Assembly: GCF_029395475.1 (NCBI RefSeq)
Contig: NZ_CP113917.1
Location: 558,001-622,000, forward strand
Length of the DNA: 64,000 nucleotides
Direction: 5' to 3'
Source of the DNA: Bifidobacterium sp. ESL0775
GTDB taxonomy: Bacteria > Actinomycetota > Actinomycetes > Actinomycetales > Bifidobacteriaceae
Positions 1-7,586 of the stretch are shown one piece after another. The stretch's first letter is position 1. Each line of letters opens with the position of its first letter. The translations under genes were made by a program, and so were the position numbers. A model generated the notes under the pieces. It was not told where the DNA came from. It was given only the letters and a program-made list of their open reading frames with translations, and did no database searches.

Positions 1-81
1 GCGGGTACGGGTCGCGGTGGCGGTGGCGCCGCCGGTTTCGGTGCCGCTGGCGACGGTCTTATAGAGTTTGTTGAAGTTCAT
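1..81 (-). CDS. ABC importer component, probably the ATP-binding subunit (partial, N-terminus only)
   Basis: Only the first 27 codons are inside the window, running off the left edge. The ATG (complement of 79-81) is preceded by AAAGGAAG five bases upstream, a good ribosome binding site, and lies 54 bases after the stop of the double permease gene, so the two are almost certainly one operon. The visible peptide starts MNFNKLYKTV and then becomes a Thr/Ala/Gly-rich stretch with no catalytic motif. In NitT/TauT-type operons the gene beside the permease is usually the ATPase, sometimes with a variable N-terminal extension. That identity is inferred from context only; a substrate-binding protein is less likely because no signal peptide is visible. 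Confidence 0.5.
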   Translation of the reverse strand, partial: MNFNKLYKTVASGTETGGATATATRTR

Positions 82-135
82 CGTGACTTCCTTTAATCAA
101 GTATTCGATATTGCTGTATTGGGATTTGAGCGCGC

Positions 136-1893
136 TTATTCGGCCACGAAACGCCGTTCGGCGAGGCGCTGCAGCGGGTTCCAGAAGAGGCGGTTGACGG
201 CGACCACGAAGATGGCCATGACGGCCACGCCGATGATGGTCTTCATGCCTTCTGCATGCGCGGTGGCTTCGGCGATGTAGGAGCCGAGGCCCTTGGCGAT
301 CAGCGTGTGGCGTCCGTAGCTGACGATCTCGGAGACGATCGAGGCGTTCCATGCGCCGCCGGCCGCGGTGATGCCGCCGGTGACCCACGAGCCGAAGACC
401 GCCGGCAGGATGAGTGTCTTCCATTTCATCCAGCCGGTGATGTGGAAGTTTTTGGTCATTTCGATCAGGTCGTCGGGGATGGCGGACGCGCCGGCGATGA
501 CGTTGAAGAGGATGTACCACTGCGTGCCGAGCGCCATCAGCAGGATCGAGCCCCAGTTGATGTCGATGCCGCAGGCGACGAAAACCATGACCACGAACGG
601 GAAGATGAAGTTGGCCGGGAAGCTCGCCAGCACCTGCACCAATGGCTGCACCAACCGGGAGATCTTCGGGTTCATGCCGATGATGGCCCCGAGCGGCACC
701 CAGATCAACGAGCAGACCACGGTCAGCAGAGCCACGCGCAGGAAGGTGATGGCGCCCAGGCCAAAGGCCGTGCCCAGCTCGCCCAAGCCGGTGGTTTTCA
801 TGATGGTGACGATCAGCTCCGCGGCTCCGGCGATGACCAGCACGCCCACCATGACGCCGAAGACCACGTCACCAACGCGGCGACGGCCGGGCTTGGCACC
901 CCATTTCGAGCCGGTATGGCCGAGCGGGCGGGTGAGCCAGTTGAGGAACTCGCCGACAGGGCGGAAGATGCGGGCGATGAAATCGTCGATATGCGACTGG
1001 CGGATAAGCGTCAGAACCGCGCTGCGCTTGGGCTCCGAGGACTCGCTTTGCGTGATGCGGAACTTTTCGGCCCACGCAGTCAGCGGCTTCCAGACGAGGA
1101 TGTCGATGGCGAGCACGACGATGACCATGGTCACGATGGCCCAGCCGATTTTGCCGGGGTTCTCCTCTTTGGCCGCGGCCTCGACGTAGCTGCCGATGCC
1201 GGGCAGCGCGTAGGTGCGGTTATTGACGGAGATCATTTCCGAGGCGGTCAGGAAGAACCAGCCGCCGCCGACGCTCATCATCATGTTCCACAAGAGCGGG
1301 ATCATGGAGTTCGGCACGTCGAGCACCCAGAAGCGCTGCCAATGCGAAAGCCGCAGGTTGCGCGCTGCCTCGTCAAGCTCCTTGGGCTCGCTTTGCAGGG
1401 AGCGGTAGAAGGAGAAGGTCATGTTCCAGGCCTGCGAGGTGAAGATGGCGAAGATCGACGCGGCCTCGACGCCCATCATCGAGCCGGGGAAAAGCGCGAG
1501 CCAGATGGTCACGGTCGCCGAGAGGAAGCCCAGAATCGGCACGGACTGCAGGATGTCGAGCAGGGGGATGAGTACCTTGCCGAGCCTGCGCGAGCGTGCC
1601 GCGGCCAATCCGTAGACGAAGGTGAACACCAGCGAGAAGAACAGGGCGATCGTCATGCGGAAAACGGAACGCAGCCCGTAATACGGAAGGTTGCGCGGGT
1701 CGGTCGAGACGGTGGAGGGGATGCCTTTCGGCCCCACCGGCGCGTTGATGGCGGGCAGGATCCACGCGATCAGGCCGAAGATGGCGAGGATGCCGACGGC
1801 CACCACGCAGTCCGAGACCAAGCGCTTGGTGAAGCTCGTATCGCGTCCTGTCTGTGGCGCGGCGCGGTTGAAATTGAAGGAGAAGTTGGTCAT
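136..1893 (-). CDS. Fused double-domain ABC transporter permease, NitT/TauT (sulfonate/nitrate/taurine) type
   Basis: 585-residue integral membrane protein made of two fused permease domains of the binding-protein-dependent type. Half one covers roughly residues 30-275 and half two roughly 340-580, each with several hydrophobic segments. Each half carries an ATPase-docking EAA-like loop: EAARNLRLSHWQRFW in the first and DDLIEMTKNFHITGW in the second. A single chain therefore supplies both halves of the transmembrane pore. The start ATG follows ATGAGGAATC, a modest ribosome binding site. It lies upstream of the truncated ABC gene at the window edge and downstream of a repeat-bearing leader. 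The substrate cannot be read from the permease; this family moves sulfonates, nitrate, thiamine precursors and other small molecules. Confidence 0.85.
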   Translation of the reverse strand: MTNFSFNFNRAAPQTGRDTSFTKRLVSDCVVAVGILAIFGLIAWILPAINAPVGPKGIPSTVSTDPRNLPYYGLRSVFRMTIALFFSLVFTFVYGLAAARSRRLGKVLIPLLDILQSVPILGFLSATVTIWLALFPGSMMGVEAASIFAIFTSQAWNMTFSFYRSLQSEPKELDEAARNLRLSHWQRFWVLDVPNSMIPLLWNMMMSVGGGWFFLTASEMISVNNRTYALPGIGSYVEAAAKEENPGKIGWAIVTMVIVVLAIDILVWKPLTAWAEKFRITQSESSEPKRSAVLTLIRQSHIDDFIARIFRPVGEFLNWLTRPLGHTGSKWGAKPGRRRVGDVVFGVMVGVLVIAGAAELIVTIMKTTGLGELGTAFGLGAITFLRVALLTVVCSLIWVPLGAIIGMNPKISRLVQPLVQVLASFPANFIFPFVVMVFVACGIDINWGSILLMALGTQWYILFNVIAGASAIPDDLIEMTKNFHITGWMKWKTLILPAVFGSWVTGGITAAGGAWNASIVSEIVSYGRHTLIAKGLGSYIAEATAHAEGMKTIIGVAVMAIFVVAVNRLFWNPLQRLAERRFVAE

Positions 1894-1924
1894 GATGATT
1901 CCTCATGGATCACGTGTGGCGCGA

Positions 1925-1967
1925 TATGCCGATACCGATGCATTGATGCGGCTATGCCGATACCGAT
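1925..1967. repeat. Two 15-bp direct repeats in the leader of the ABC permease gene
   Basis: TATGCCGATACCGAT occurs exactly at 1925-1939 and 1953-1967, a 28-base period, with a further partial copy (GCCGATAC) at 1976-1983. Each copy contains its own internal near-repeat. They lie between the small ORF at 2091-2186 and the permease start at 1893, so they are in the probable 5' leader or in a second promoter. They look like binding sites for a regulator, but no function can be shown. Confidence 0.6.
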
Positions 1968-2090
1968 ATATTGGCGCCGATACGGTTATGTGATGAATAT
2001 GGGAATCTCGAAAGTGGAATCATCTGCGGTCGGGAGAATTTCCGAGTTTGTCTTACGCCCGTAGCGAGACGTGCGAAAGCATGGGAAACG

Positions 2091-2186
2091 TTACGCCCAG
2101 AGCCGAGTCATCGTGTCGAGATGAGGTTGTGCACAGCTGCACAAATGATGCAGATCGTTGATACTACTAGGAAGATCGTCAGCCAT
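2091..2186 (-). CDS. Possible 31-residue small ORF (Cys/His-containing, leader-like)
   Basis: The ATG (complement 2184-2186) sits eight bases after a perfect AGGAGG, the best ribosome binding site in this region, and the ORF ends with TAA at 2091. The peptide begins MADDLPSSIND and contains a HHLCSC cluster followed by a PH pair. A strong promoter lies just upstream (complement 2241-2269). The permease begins 198 bases further on, so this may be a translated leader controlling the transporter, or a small metal- or thiol-related peptide. An overlapping frame reads as a hydrophobic, membrane-like stretch but has no good start codon. I do not recognise the peptide; the signal is the ribosome site plus promoter, not homology. 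Confidence 0.4.
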   Translation of the reverse strand: MADDLPSSINDLHHLCSCAQPHLDTMTRLWA

Positions 2187-2240
2187 GATCCCCACCTCCT
2201 TCGACTCGGTGTGCCAAGCACAAAAATTATTACCGCCCCT

Positions 2241-2269
2241 AAAATAAGGGCGTTCGCCGCATTTGTCAA
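2241..2269 (-). promoter_or_regulatory. Strong sigma-70-type promoter with palindromic operator over the -10
   Basis: On the minus strand TTGACA (complement 2264-2269) is followed after exactly 17 bases by TATTTT (complement 2241-2246). An imperfect palindrome, CGCCCTTATTTTAGGGGCG on the minus strand, is centred on the -10 (about 2235-2253), a placement typical of a repressor operator. It points to the small ORF and ABC transporter genes. Confidence 0.65.
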
Positions 2270-2406
2270 CTTGGTTTGTTTCGGGAGTATGACCACCTTA
2301 GATATAGGAAGCCAAAACCAGCGAGGACCGTGAAACGAGTAAAAACATGGCAGAAACCGTGTCGGAATAATAAGGATGACCGCATTGCCGGACACGCGAA
2401 TTCCAT

Positions 2407-2514
2407 TTGGAAAGTGTCGGGGAGCGTCGCTAAAATAGCCCGTTGTTATGCCAAGAGGCGGGCTGCCGCATGGGTCCGCTTCTTCATTTGGGTTCAGCCT
2501 CGCGGACCCGCCCG
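2407..2514 (+). promoter_or_regulatory. rplS promoter and structured leader
   Basis: TTGGAA (2407-2412) and TAAAAT (2431-2436) are separated by 18 bases and form a plausible promoter. Downstream, GGGTCCGC (2472-2479) pairs perfectly with GCGGACCC (2502-2509), and the stem is extended by CGGGC (2459-2463) with GCCCG (2510-2514). About 155 bases remain before the rplS start. There is no T-tract, so this is a leader structure, possibly for ribosomal protein autoregulation, not a terminator. The rest of the 2187-2669 gap shows no convincing gene. Confidence 0.45.
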
Positions 2515-2669
2515 TTGGTTCGGGTGCTCCGTTACGGCGAATCGGCGACATTCCGCCGGGTTCCGGTGGAATACGATAGTGGGCGCGTTCGGCTCCATCA
2601 GCCGCTGGGCACGAAAGTGCGGTGCGCCCCTGACATGTACGCTGATATGCGGCAGCGACAGGTGAAACA

Positions 2670-3038
2670 ATGGTTAACGCTATTGAGGCATTTGATGCCA
2701 AGCACATGAAGCCCTCGGATTCCATTCCGGAGTTCCGTCCCGGCGACACCGTCGAGGTCAACGTCAAGATCCAGGAGGGCAACAACTCCCGTCTTCAGGC
2801 GTTCACCGGCGTGGTGATCGCGCGTTCGGGCGCCGGCCTGCGCGAGACGTTCGTCGTCCGCAAGGTCAGCTTCGGCTGCGGCGTGGAGCGTCGCTTCCCG
2901 CTGCACTCCCCGGTGATCGATTCCATCAAGGTGCTGCGTCATGGCCGCGTTCGTCGCGCCAAGCTCTACTACCTGCGCGCTTTGCGTGGCAAGGCCGCTC
3001 GTATCACCGAGCGTCAGGACAACAGCGACAAGGCGTGA
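2670..3038 (+). CDS. rplS: 50S ribosomal protein L19
   Basis: 122 residues, the usual length for bacterial L19. It shows the family core: [31 protein letters not shown], a [26 protein letters not shown] stretch and the basic [24 protein letters not shown] tail region. L19 sits at the 30S-50S interface of the ribosome. The ATG at 2670 has only a weak ribosome site (GACAGGTG about five bases upstream), and the first nine residues are a plausible short N-terminal extension. It stands alone here; the trmD/rimM neighbours seen in many bacteria are absent, and lepB and rnhB follow in the same direction, an arrangement common in Actinobacteria. Confidence 0.97.
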   Translation: MVNAIEAFDAKHMKPSDSIPEFRPGDTVEVNVKIQEGNNSRLQAFTGVVIARSGAGLRETFVVRKVSFGCGVERRFPLHSPVIDSIKVLRHGRVRRAKLYYLRALRGKAARITERQDNSDKA

Positions 3039-3405
3039 ATGCAGGCCTGACAGGCTATGTGCGAGACGGCAGCCGAACTTTAAGCGAGTTCGACCGCCGT
3101 TTTCATTTTTCATGGTAGGGTTTATCGACCACTTTGGCTAGGGCTTGGTTTCTGGCGAATTGCAAGGCATTTCAGGCGCAGGTCCATGTCATTTTGTAAT
3201 ACTTTAACAAGTCGGTTTCGCACCACTGACGCGGCGATATCCGGCGTATGGGGCCTCGGCCCGTCCAATGCCGGTATGTATCGCGTCTTTTTGTAGGCCG
3301 CGGACTATGATGTCTTGAGGAAACATTGGGGGTTCCCACGCTTGGCTGTCGATGGCTGTCGCCGGCCGTCATGGGAATGATCGTGAAGGATTGTCTGGAG
3401 GCGCG

Positions 3406-4164
3406 ATGACACCGGAAGATGCTCGGCAGGATGTACGAAGCGACGCGGATTCACATATCATCGAAGTCGCCGATTACGGCGTGGACCCCGCCCCGAGGCC
3501 GCGCAGCATCATCAACACACCGGCGCACGCCAAGCAGGGCGACACCGAGGATTTCTCCCCGCGCGACATGCTGCGTTTCGTCATCGAATTCGTCGTGTTC
3601 GTGCTGGTTCTGGTGCTCATCCGCGTCTTCATCCTCGGCGTCTACGTGATCCCCTCCGGCTCGATGGAGGACACCATCGCCATCGGCGATCGGCTGGTCA
3701 CCAACCGCCTCGCCCGCCCGCTCAAGTCCATCAAGCGCGGCGACGTCGTCGTCTTCCATGATCCGGCCCATTGGCTCGCCGGTTCGGACAACCACGGCTC
3801 CAACGACCTCATCAAGCGCGTGATCGGCATGCCGGGCGACGTGGTGGCGTGCAAGGGCGGCGGCGCCCCGGTCACCATCAACGGCGTGGCGGTCGACGAA
3901 ACGTCATACATCAAGCCGGGCGTGGAGCCCAGCAATTTCTCGTTCAGGGTCAAGGTGACCGCAGGCAACGTCTTCGTGATGGGCGACAACCGCGCCAATT
4001 CCGCCGATTCGCGCTACCACGCCGACGATGGCAACGGCGGGCTGGTGCCGATGGGCGACATCAGCGGGGTCGCCATGTTCACCTTCTGGCCGTTCAGCCA
4101 TTTCAAGACCATCAAATCGCATCGCGAGGTGTTCCGCGCGGTGCCGGGCGCGCCGCAATCGTGA
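3406..4164 (+). CDS. lepB: Signal peptidase I
   Basis: 252-residue membrane serine protease that removes signal peptides from Sec- and Tat-exported preproteins. An N-terminal cytoplasmic region of about 55 residues is followed by one strongly hydrophobic segment (about 58-80). The catalytic Ser is S86 in PSGSMEDT and the general-base Lys is K137 in IKRVIGMPGD; the family box GDNRANSADSR is also present. I chose the ATG at 3406, five bases after GGAGG, over an in-frame ATG 54 bases upstream that has no ribosome site. The stop overlaps the GTG start of rnhB by four bases (GTGA), so the two are translationally coupled. Confidence 0.95.
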   Translation: MTPEDARQDVRSDADSHIIEVADYGVDPAPRPRSIINTPAHAKQGDTEDFSPRDMLRFVIEFVVFVLVLVLIRVFILGVYVIPSGSMEDTIAIGDRLVTNRLARPLKSIKRGDVVVFHDPAHWLAGSDNHGSNDLIKRVIGMPGDVVACKGGGAPVTINGVAVDETSYIKPGVEPSNFSFRVKVTAGNVFVMGDNRANSADSRYHADDGNGGLVPMGDISGVAMFTFWPFSHFKTIKSHREVFRAVPGAPQS

Positions 4165-4991
4165 CCGCGCCATCAAATAGCACTGTGGCCGACGGGCAAC
4201 GTGGCGCCGTCCGGCATCTTGTCGCCCCCACGTTGGAACTCGAACGTGAGCTGGCCGGACAGGGCTTCGACCTGATCGTCGGCTTCGACGAGGTCGGGCG
4301 CGGGGCGCTCGCGGGTCCGGTGATGGTAGGCGCGGCGGCGGTATGGGCCCGTGATCTGGACGATCTCGAAGTCCCCGTTGGCGTGGCTGATTCCAAATTG
4401 CTCACCGAGCACAAGCGCGAGGCGATGTTCGAGGGTCTGCGCGCGTGGTGCACGGCCAGCGCGGTCGGGCAGGCCAGCAACAAGGAGATCGACGAATGGG
4501 GCATCTCCTATGCCCTGGGCATCGCGGCCCTGCGCGCGGTCAACGAGGTCGAGCGGGAACTGAGGATCGATGATTCCGGAACCAATGGTGGTACTGGTAC
4601 ATCGTCGTCCAATGGATCCATGGACGTATCGTCGGATGTGGTTTCGGCCTTGCGGGATTCTTCCGGCCCGTTACGTGTCGGTGCGATCCTCGACGGCCCG
4701 AATGACTATATTTCGAAAGCCGCAGGGACCTTCGACGCGCCCGCGGTGCCGATCCTGCCGAACGTGACCACCAAGGTGAAGGCCGACCAAAGCTGCGCGC
4801 TGGTCTCCACCGCCTCCGTCATCGCCAAGGTGACGCGGGACCGGCTCATGGTCGCGCTCTCGCAAGGCAATCCCAGTTATGCGCCCTACCAATGGCAGCA
4901 TAACAAGGGCTACGGCTCCGCCGCCCACCGCGCCGCCATCGCCAAGTACGGCCCGACCCCGCTGCACCGCGTCAGCTGGCATCTGACCTGA
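4161..4991 (+). CDS. rnhB: Ribonuclease HII
   Basis: 276 residues. It cleaves the RNA strand of RNA-DNA hybrids and starts removal of single ribonucleotides from DNA. The active site reads GFDEVGRGALAGP with D43 and E44, D178 in AILDGPNDY, and a final Asp near residue 209 in VKADQSC. The GTG start overlaps the lepB stop. A longer in-frame ORF runs back to 3771 but would lie inside lepB and is rejected. An insertion around residues 138-170, rich in Ser, Gly and Asp, precedes the third catalytic Asp. It makes the protein a little longer than usual and is probably a disordered loop. Confidence 0.94.
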   Translation: MTAPSNSTVADGQRGAVRHLVAPTLELERELAGQGFDLIVGFDEVGRGALAGPVMVGAAAVWARDLDDLEVPVGVADSKLLTEHKREAMFEGLRAWCTASAVGQASNKEIDEWGISYALGIAALRAVNEVERELRIDDSGTNGGTGTSSSNGSMDVSSDVVSALRDSSGPLRVGAILDGPNDYISKAAGTFDAPAVPILPNVTTKVKADQSCALVSTASVIAKVTRDRLMVALSQGNPSYAPYQWQHNKGYGSAAHRAAIAKYGPTPLHRVSWHLT

Positions 4992-5068
4992 GCGCCGCCG
5001 CTGGATAAGGCCAAAGTCGGAAATGATGGTTTCCCTTTTACCGTTTTGAGAGGTGGGTGTTGCTGCCA

Positions 5069-5203
5069 GCTTAGAGGCAGAATAGTCGGGCTTCTGCCTC
5101 TAAGCCAAGCGGAATGTGCTGTTGCTGTTAAGTTAGAGGCGAAATTACCGCCCACTGCCCCTAACCCTTCGAAAATAAAGTGTTGCAAAGGGGTTAGAGG
5201 CAG
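5069..5203. repeat. Five alternating copies of a TTAGAGGC motif forming two hairpins
   Basis: Copies lie at 5071-5078 (+), 5096-5103 (-), 5133-5140 (+), 5157-5164 (-, one mismatch) and 5194-5201 (+). The first pair forms a perfect 14-bp stem (5069-5082 with 5092-5105, nine-base loop). The last pair forms a near-perfect stem of about 15 bp (5155-5169 with 5188-5203). No T-tract follows either stem. They occupy the 341-base gap between rnhB and the LacI regulator. Confidence 0.75.
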
Positions 5204-5251
5204 GGACGGGAAGCGATGTTGCCGTGAACATACCTGATAGGCCGCGCCTAG

Positions 5252-5270
5252 TAAACTTGTGAGCGTTCAC
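5252..5270 (+). promoter_or_regulatory. Likely LacI-family operator over the promoter of the regulator gene
   Basis: GTGAGCGTTCAC (5259-5270) is a 10/12-match palindrome of the classic LacI-family shape, within a lac-operator-like TTGTGAGCG half plus TTCACTA. It directly follows TAAACT (5252-5257), a possible -10, so binding would block initiation. It lies 63 bases before the regulator start, suggesting autoregulation. Confidence 0.5.
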
Positions 5271-5332
5271 TACGACGATGATTTCGTAGAAGTGCTGACG
5301 TTCGGAAGTCAAGTGGCCAAAGGGAGGCAGGG

Positions 5333-6448
5333 ATGAGCGTTCAACGCAATCCGGGCAAGCGACCGTCGATGTTCGATGTGGCCAAGATGGCCGGCGTCAG
5401 CCATCAGACCGTTTCCCGTGTGATCAACCATTCCCCCGAGGTCTCCGACGCCACCCGCGCCCGCGTCCAGCACGCCATCGACGCGCTCGGCTACCGTCCG
5501 AGCAATTCCGCGCGGACGTTGGCCTCGCAACGTTCCCACACCATCGGGCTCATCGCCGGGGGCCTCAATTTTTTGGGATCGGTTTCGTCCATTCTGGCCA
5601 TAGAATCGCTGGTCCGTCGCCATGGCCTGTTCCTAGCCGTCTCGATGGTGCATGAGGCGTTGTGCTCGCAACGGGAATTCGAGGCCCTTTGCCATACATT
5701 CGAGGAACAGAACGTCGACGCGTTCATTTTCCTGACGCCGACCGACGTGATGCTTTCCGCCGCCTGCCGCACCAGGCTTCCAGAGCCACGTGTGCTCGTC
5801 ACCTCGACGCACGGCAACCTTTCGATGAGCCGCGCGGGCGGGTTGATGGACGCCGAAGGACGCCGGCACACCGCCATCGTGGGCGTCGACCAGTGGGGCG
5901 CGATGGAGGAGGTGGCGCGCTTGGTCGCGCGGTTCGGCCATCGTTCTGCGCTGTATTTCACCGGGCCGTTGCAATGGCGCGACGCGGTGACCCGTCTGCT
6001 CGGCTGGCGCAAGGCCTCGCTTGCCAATCGGATTGCGTCGCGCGAGATAGTATGTAATACATGGAATTCGTCGGAAGCTTACGCCCGCATGAACCATGAG
6101 CTCGAAACCATCGGGTCGGCCGGCGCGCAGAAGCCGACCGTCATCGTCACCGCCAACGACGAGCAGGCCATCGGCGTGGCCCGTGCGTTGCACGAGCATG
6201 GCCTGCGCATCCCGCAGGACGTCAGCCTGGTCGGCTTCGACGACATGACCGGCGTCAACGACATGTGGCCGCCGCTGACCACGGTGCGTTCAGACTATGA
6301 GGGGCTCGGCACCGCCGCGATGCGCGAGGTGCTGCGTCTGCTGGGCGAGGGCGGCGAGACCACGTTCGTGGCCAACGCCCACGGCGCGGGCTTGATTCCC
6401 GCCGAGGTCATCCAGCGCCATTCGCTCGGGCCTGTGCCGAGGTTGTAA
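5333..6448 (+). CDS. LacI-family transcriptional regulator
   Basis: 371 residues. An N-terminal LacI helix-turn-helix (about residues 13-65: MFDVAKMAGVSHQTVSRVIN, then the ALGYRPSNSARTLAS hinge) is followed by a periplasmic-binding-protein-like effector domain with the characteristic QEVSL-like segment here reading IPQDVSLVGFDDMTGV near the C-terminus. The ATG at 5333 follows GGGAGGCAGGG, a clear ribosome site. No sugar transporter or hydrolase gene is adjacent, so the regulon cannot be read from context; the effector is probably a sugar, as for most family members. An operator-like palindrome lies in its own promoter. It converges on the PucR-type gene. Confidence 0.92.
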   Translation: MSVQRNPGKRPSMFDVAKMAGVSHQTVSRVINHSPEVSDATRARVQHAIDALGYRPSNSARTLASQRSHTIGLIAGGLNFLGSVSSILAIESLVRRHGLFLAVSMVHEALCSQREFEALCHTFEEQNVDAFIFLTPTDVMLSAACRTRLPEPRVLVTSTHGNLSMSRAGGLMDAEGRRHTAIVGVDQWGAMEEVARLVARFGHRSALYFTGPLQWRDAVTRLLGWRKASLANRIASREIVCNTWNSSEAYARMNHELETIGSAGAQKPTVIVTANDEQAIGVARALHEHGLRIPQDVSLVGFDDMTGVNDMWPPLTTVRSDYEGLGTAAMREVLRLLGEGGETTFVANAHGAGLIPAEVIQRHSLGPVPRL

Positions 6449-6464
6449 TGTGATGATTTGCCGT

Positions 6465-6579
6465 ATTTGTCGCCTTTTGTGCATTTGCTAACGTCTTCTA
6501 CATGAAAAGTGACAAATATGGTAGTCAAATGTCGTCTTTTGCGTGGTTGCCCTACTATCGCGCACAAAAGGTGACAAAT
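6465..6579. repeat. Four alternating copies of an ATTTGTCnCCTTTTG motif between convergent genes
   Basis: 6465-6482 (forward) and 6562-6579 (reverse) form an 18-bp inverted repeat with one mismatch. Nested inside are a reverse copy at 6505-6517 and a weaker forward copy at 6527-6543. The transcript could fold into two nested hairpins. Both flanking genes (LacI and PucR) end here, so a bidirectional terminator is one reading; four protein-binding sites is the other. Confidence 0.65.
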
Positions 6580-6587
6580 AGGTGCGG

Positions 6588-7586
6588 CTATACGTCGCTT
6601 TCAACGTGGGCGTCGCTGTTTTGTGCGTTCTTGTTTTGGGCGTCGCGGATGGCGCCGATGATGATGGCGGTGCGCAGCACGTAGGCGTCGCGTGGGTCGT
6701 TGGCATCCCAGCCGGTGGCGTCGGCCGCGCGCTTGATGCGGTAGCGCACGGTGTTGGGATGGACGTTGAGCTCCTTGCCGGTGGTGTCGAGCGAGCCGCC
6801 GGAGGAGAGGAACGCGGCGACGGTCTGCAGCGTCGGGTCGTTCTCGTTGCCGCTTTTCAGGCTTTGGTAGACGTTTTGGTAGAGCTCGTCGATGGCGTCC
6901 TGGTCGCCGATCAGCGCGCGCTCCGGCAGCATGTCGGCCGCGCGAGCCGGGCGTGGCAGCGGATGGATCGCGGGCATGACGTGGAAGGCGGACAGCGTGG
7001 CGCCGAGCGTGCGCGCCGCGCCGCCCGCATCGCGCCGTGTCGGGCCGAGACACACCGGCTTGGCCTTGTCGAACGCGGGCATCACCGCCGTGCAGGTCAC
7101 CTCGGGCGTGGCGGCGCTTTGCACCACGATGACGCCGATAGTCAGGCCGTTGCTGCGCCCGACCAGGCAATGCTCGCTGCCAAGGTCGTGTGCCTTGCGA
7201 TGGATTGTCGAAGCCGCCTGCTTGAACGTGGACGCCGCGGTGCCGCCAACGGCGAAGCAGCTGAATTGCTCGGGCCAGCCCAGCACGTGCAGAAGCGAGA
7301 CCACCCGTCGGTCGCTCAGGCCGTGGGCCAGGCACTCGAAGGCGATGGCCTCGAGGTTGTCGCGGTTGGCCAGGGTTTCTGCGGCCTTGGCGCGTTCGGT
7401 GTCGGCGACGTTGTCGTGCGAATCCGCGATGACGGTGATATGTGACGGCGTGTCTTGCGTCGGCCCCTCATCGTTCGCTTTCGAAGTTGCCGCGATATCG
7501 GCGTTGCCTTCGACAAGGTTCAGGAAATCGGCCTGTCCGGCGGATCCCCTGTCCTTGTTGTCGGTATCGTGCGTGCTCATACTCAT
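6588..7586 (-). CDS. PucR/CdaR-type transcriptional regulator (candidate fatty-acid-synthesis regulator)
   Basis: 332 residues. The C-terminus (about residues 270-325) is a PucR-type helix-turn-helix: LNVHPNTVRYRIKRAADATG followed by DPRDAYVLRTAIIIGAI. The centre has no enzyme motif and resembles the degenerate ligand or regulatory region of this family. The first 70 residues are low complexity. Streptomyces FasR and mycobacterial MabR, which control fatty acid synthase genes, are PucR-type regulators of this architecture. The nearness of fas (about 9 kb) makes a similar role plausible, but this is inference. The start ATG overlaps the stop of the DUF6020 gene by four bases (ATGA), so the two are co-transcribed. 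Confidence 0.8.
   Translation of the reverse strand: MSMSTHDTDNKDRGSAGQADFLNLVEGNADIAATSKANDEGPTQDTPSHITVIADSHDNVADTERAKAAETLANRDNLEAIAFECLAHGLSDRRVVSLLHVLGWPEQFSCFAVGGTAASTFKQAASTIHRKAHDLGSEHCLVGRSNGLTIGVIVVQSAATPEVTCTAVMPAFDKAKPVCLGPTRRDAGGAARTLGATLSAFHVMPAIHPLPRPARAADMLPERALIGDQDAIDELYQNVYQSLKSGNENDPTLQTVAAFLSSGGSLDTTGKELNVHPNTVRYRIKRAADATGWDANDPRDAYVLRTAIIIGAIRDAQNKNAQNSDAHVESDV

Noticed and set aside
256..2064. 602-codon plus-strand open frame
   Set aside because: Antisense to the ABC permease, whose membrane segments and EAA loops are clear.
2108..2785. 225-codon minus-strand ORF ending in a hydrophobic stretch
   Set aside because: Mostly antisense to rplS and its leader with no ribosome site. 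Only its last part overlaps the strong ribosome site, which fits the 31-codon ORF in a different frame.
3771..4991. 406-codon ORF ending with rnhB
   Set aside because: The first 130 codons lie in another frame of lepB; the GTG at 4161 is the real start.
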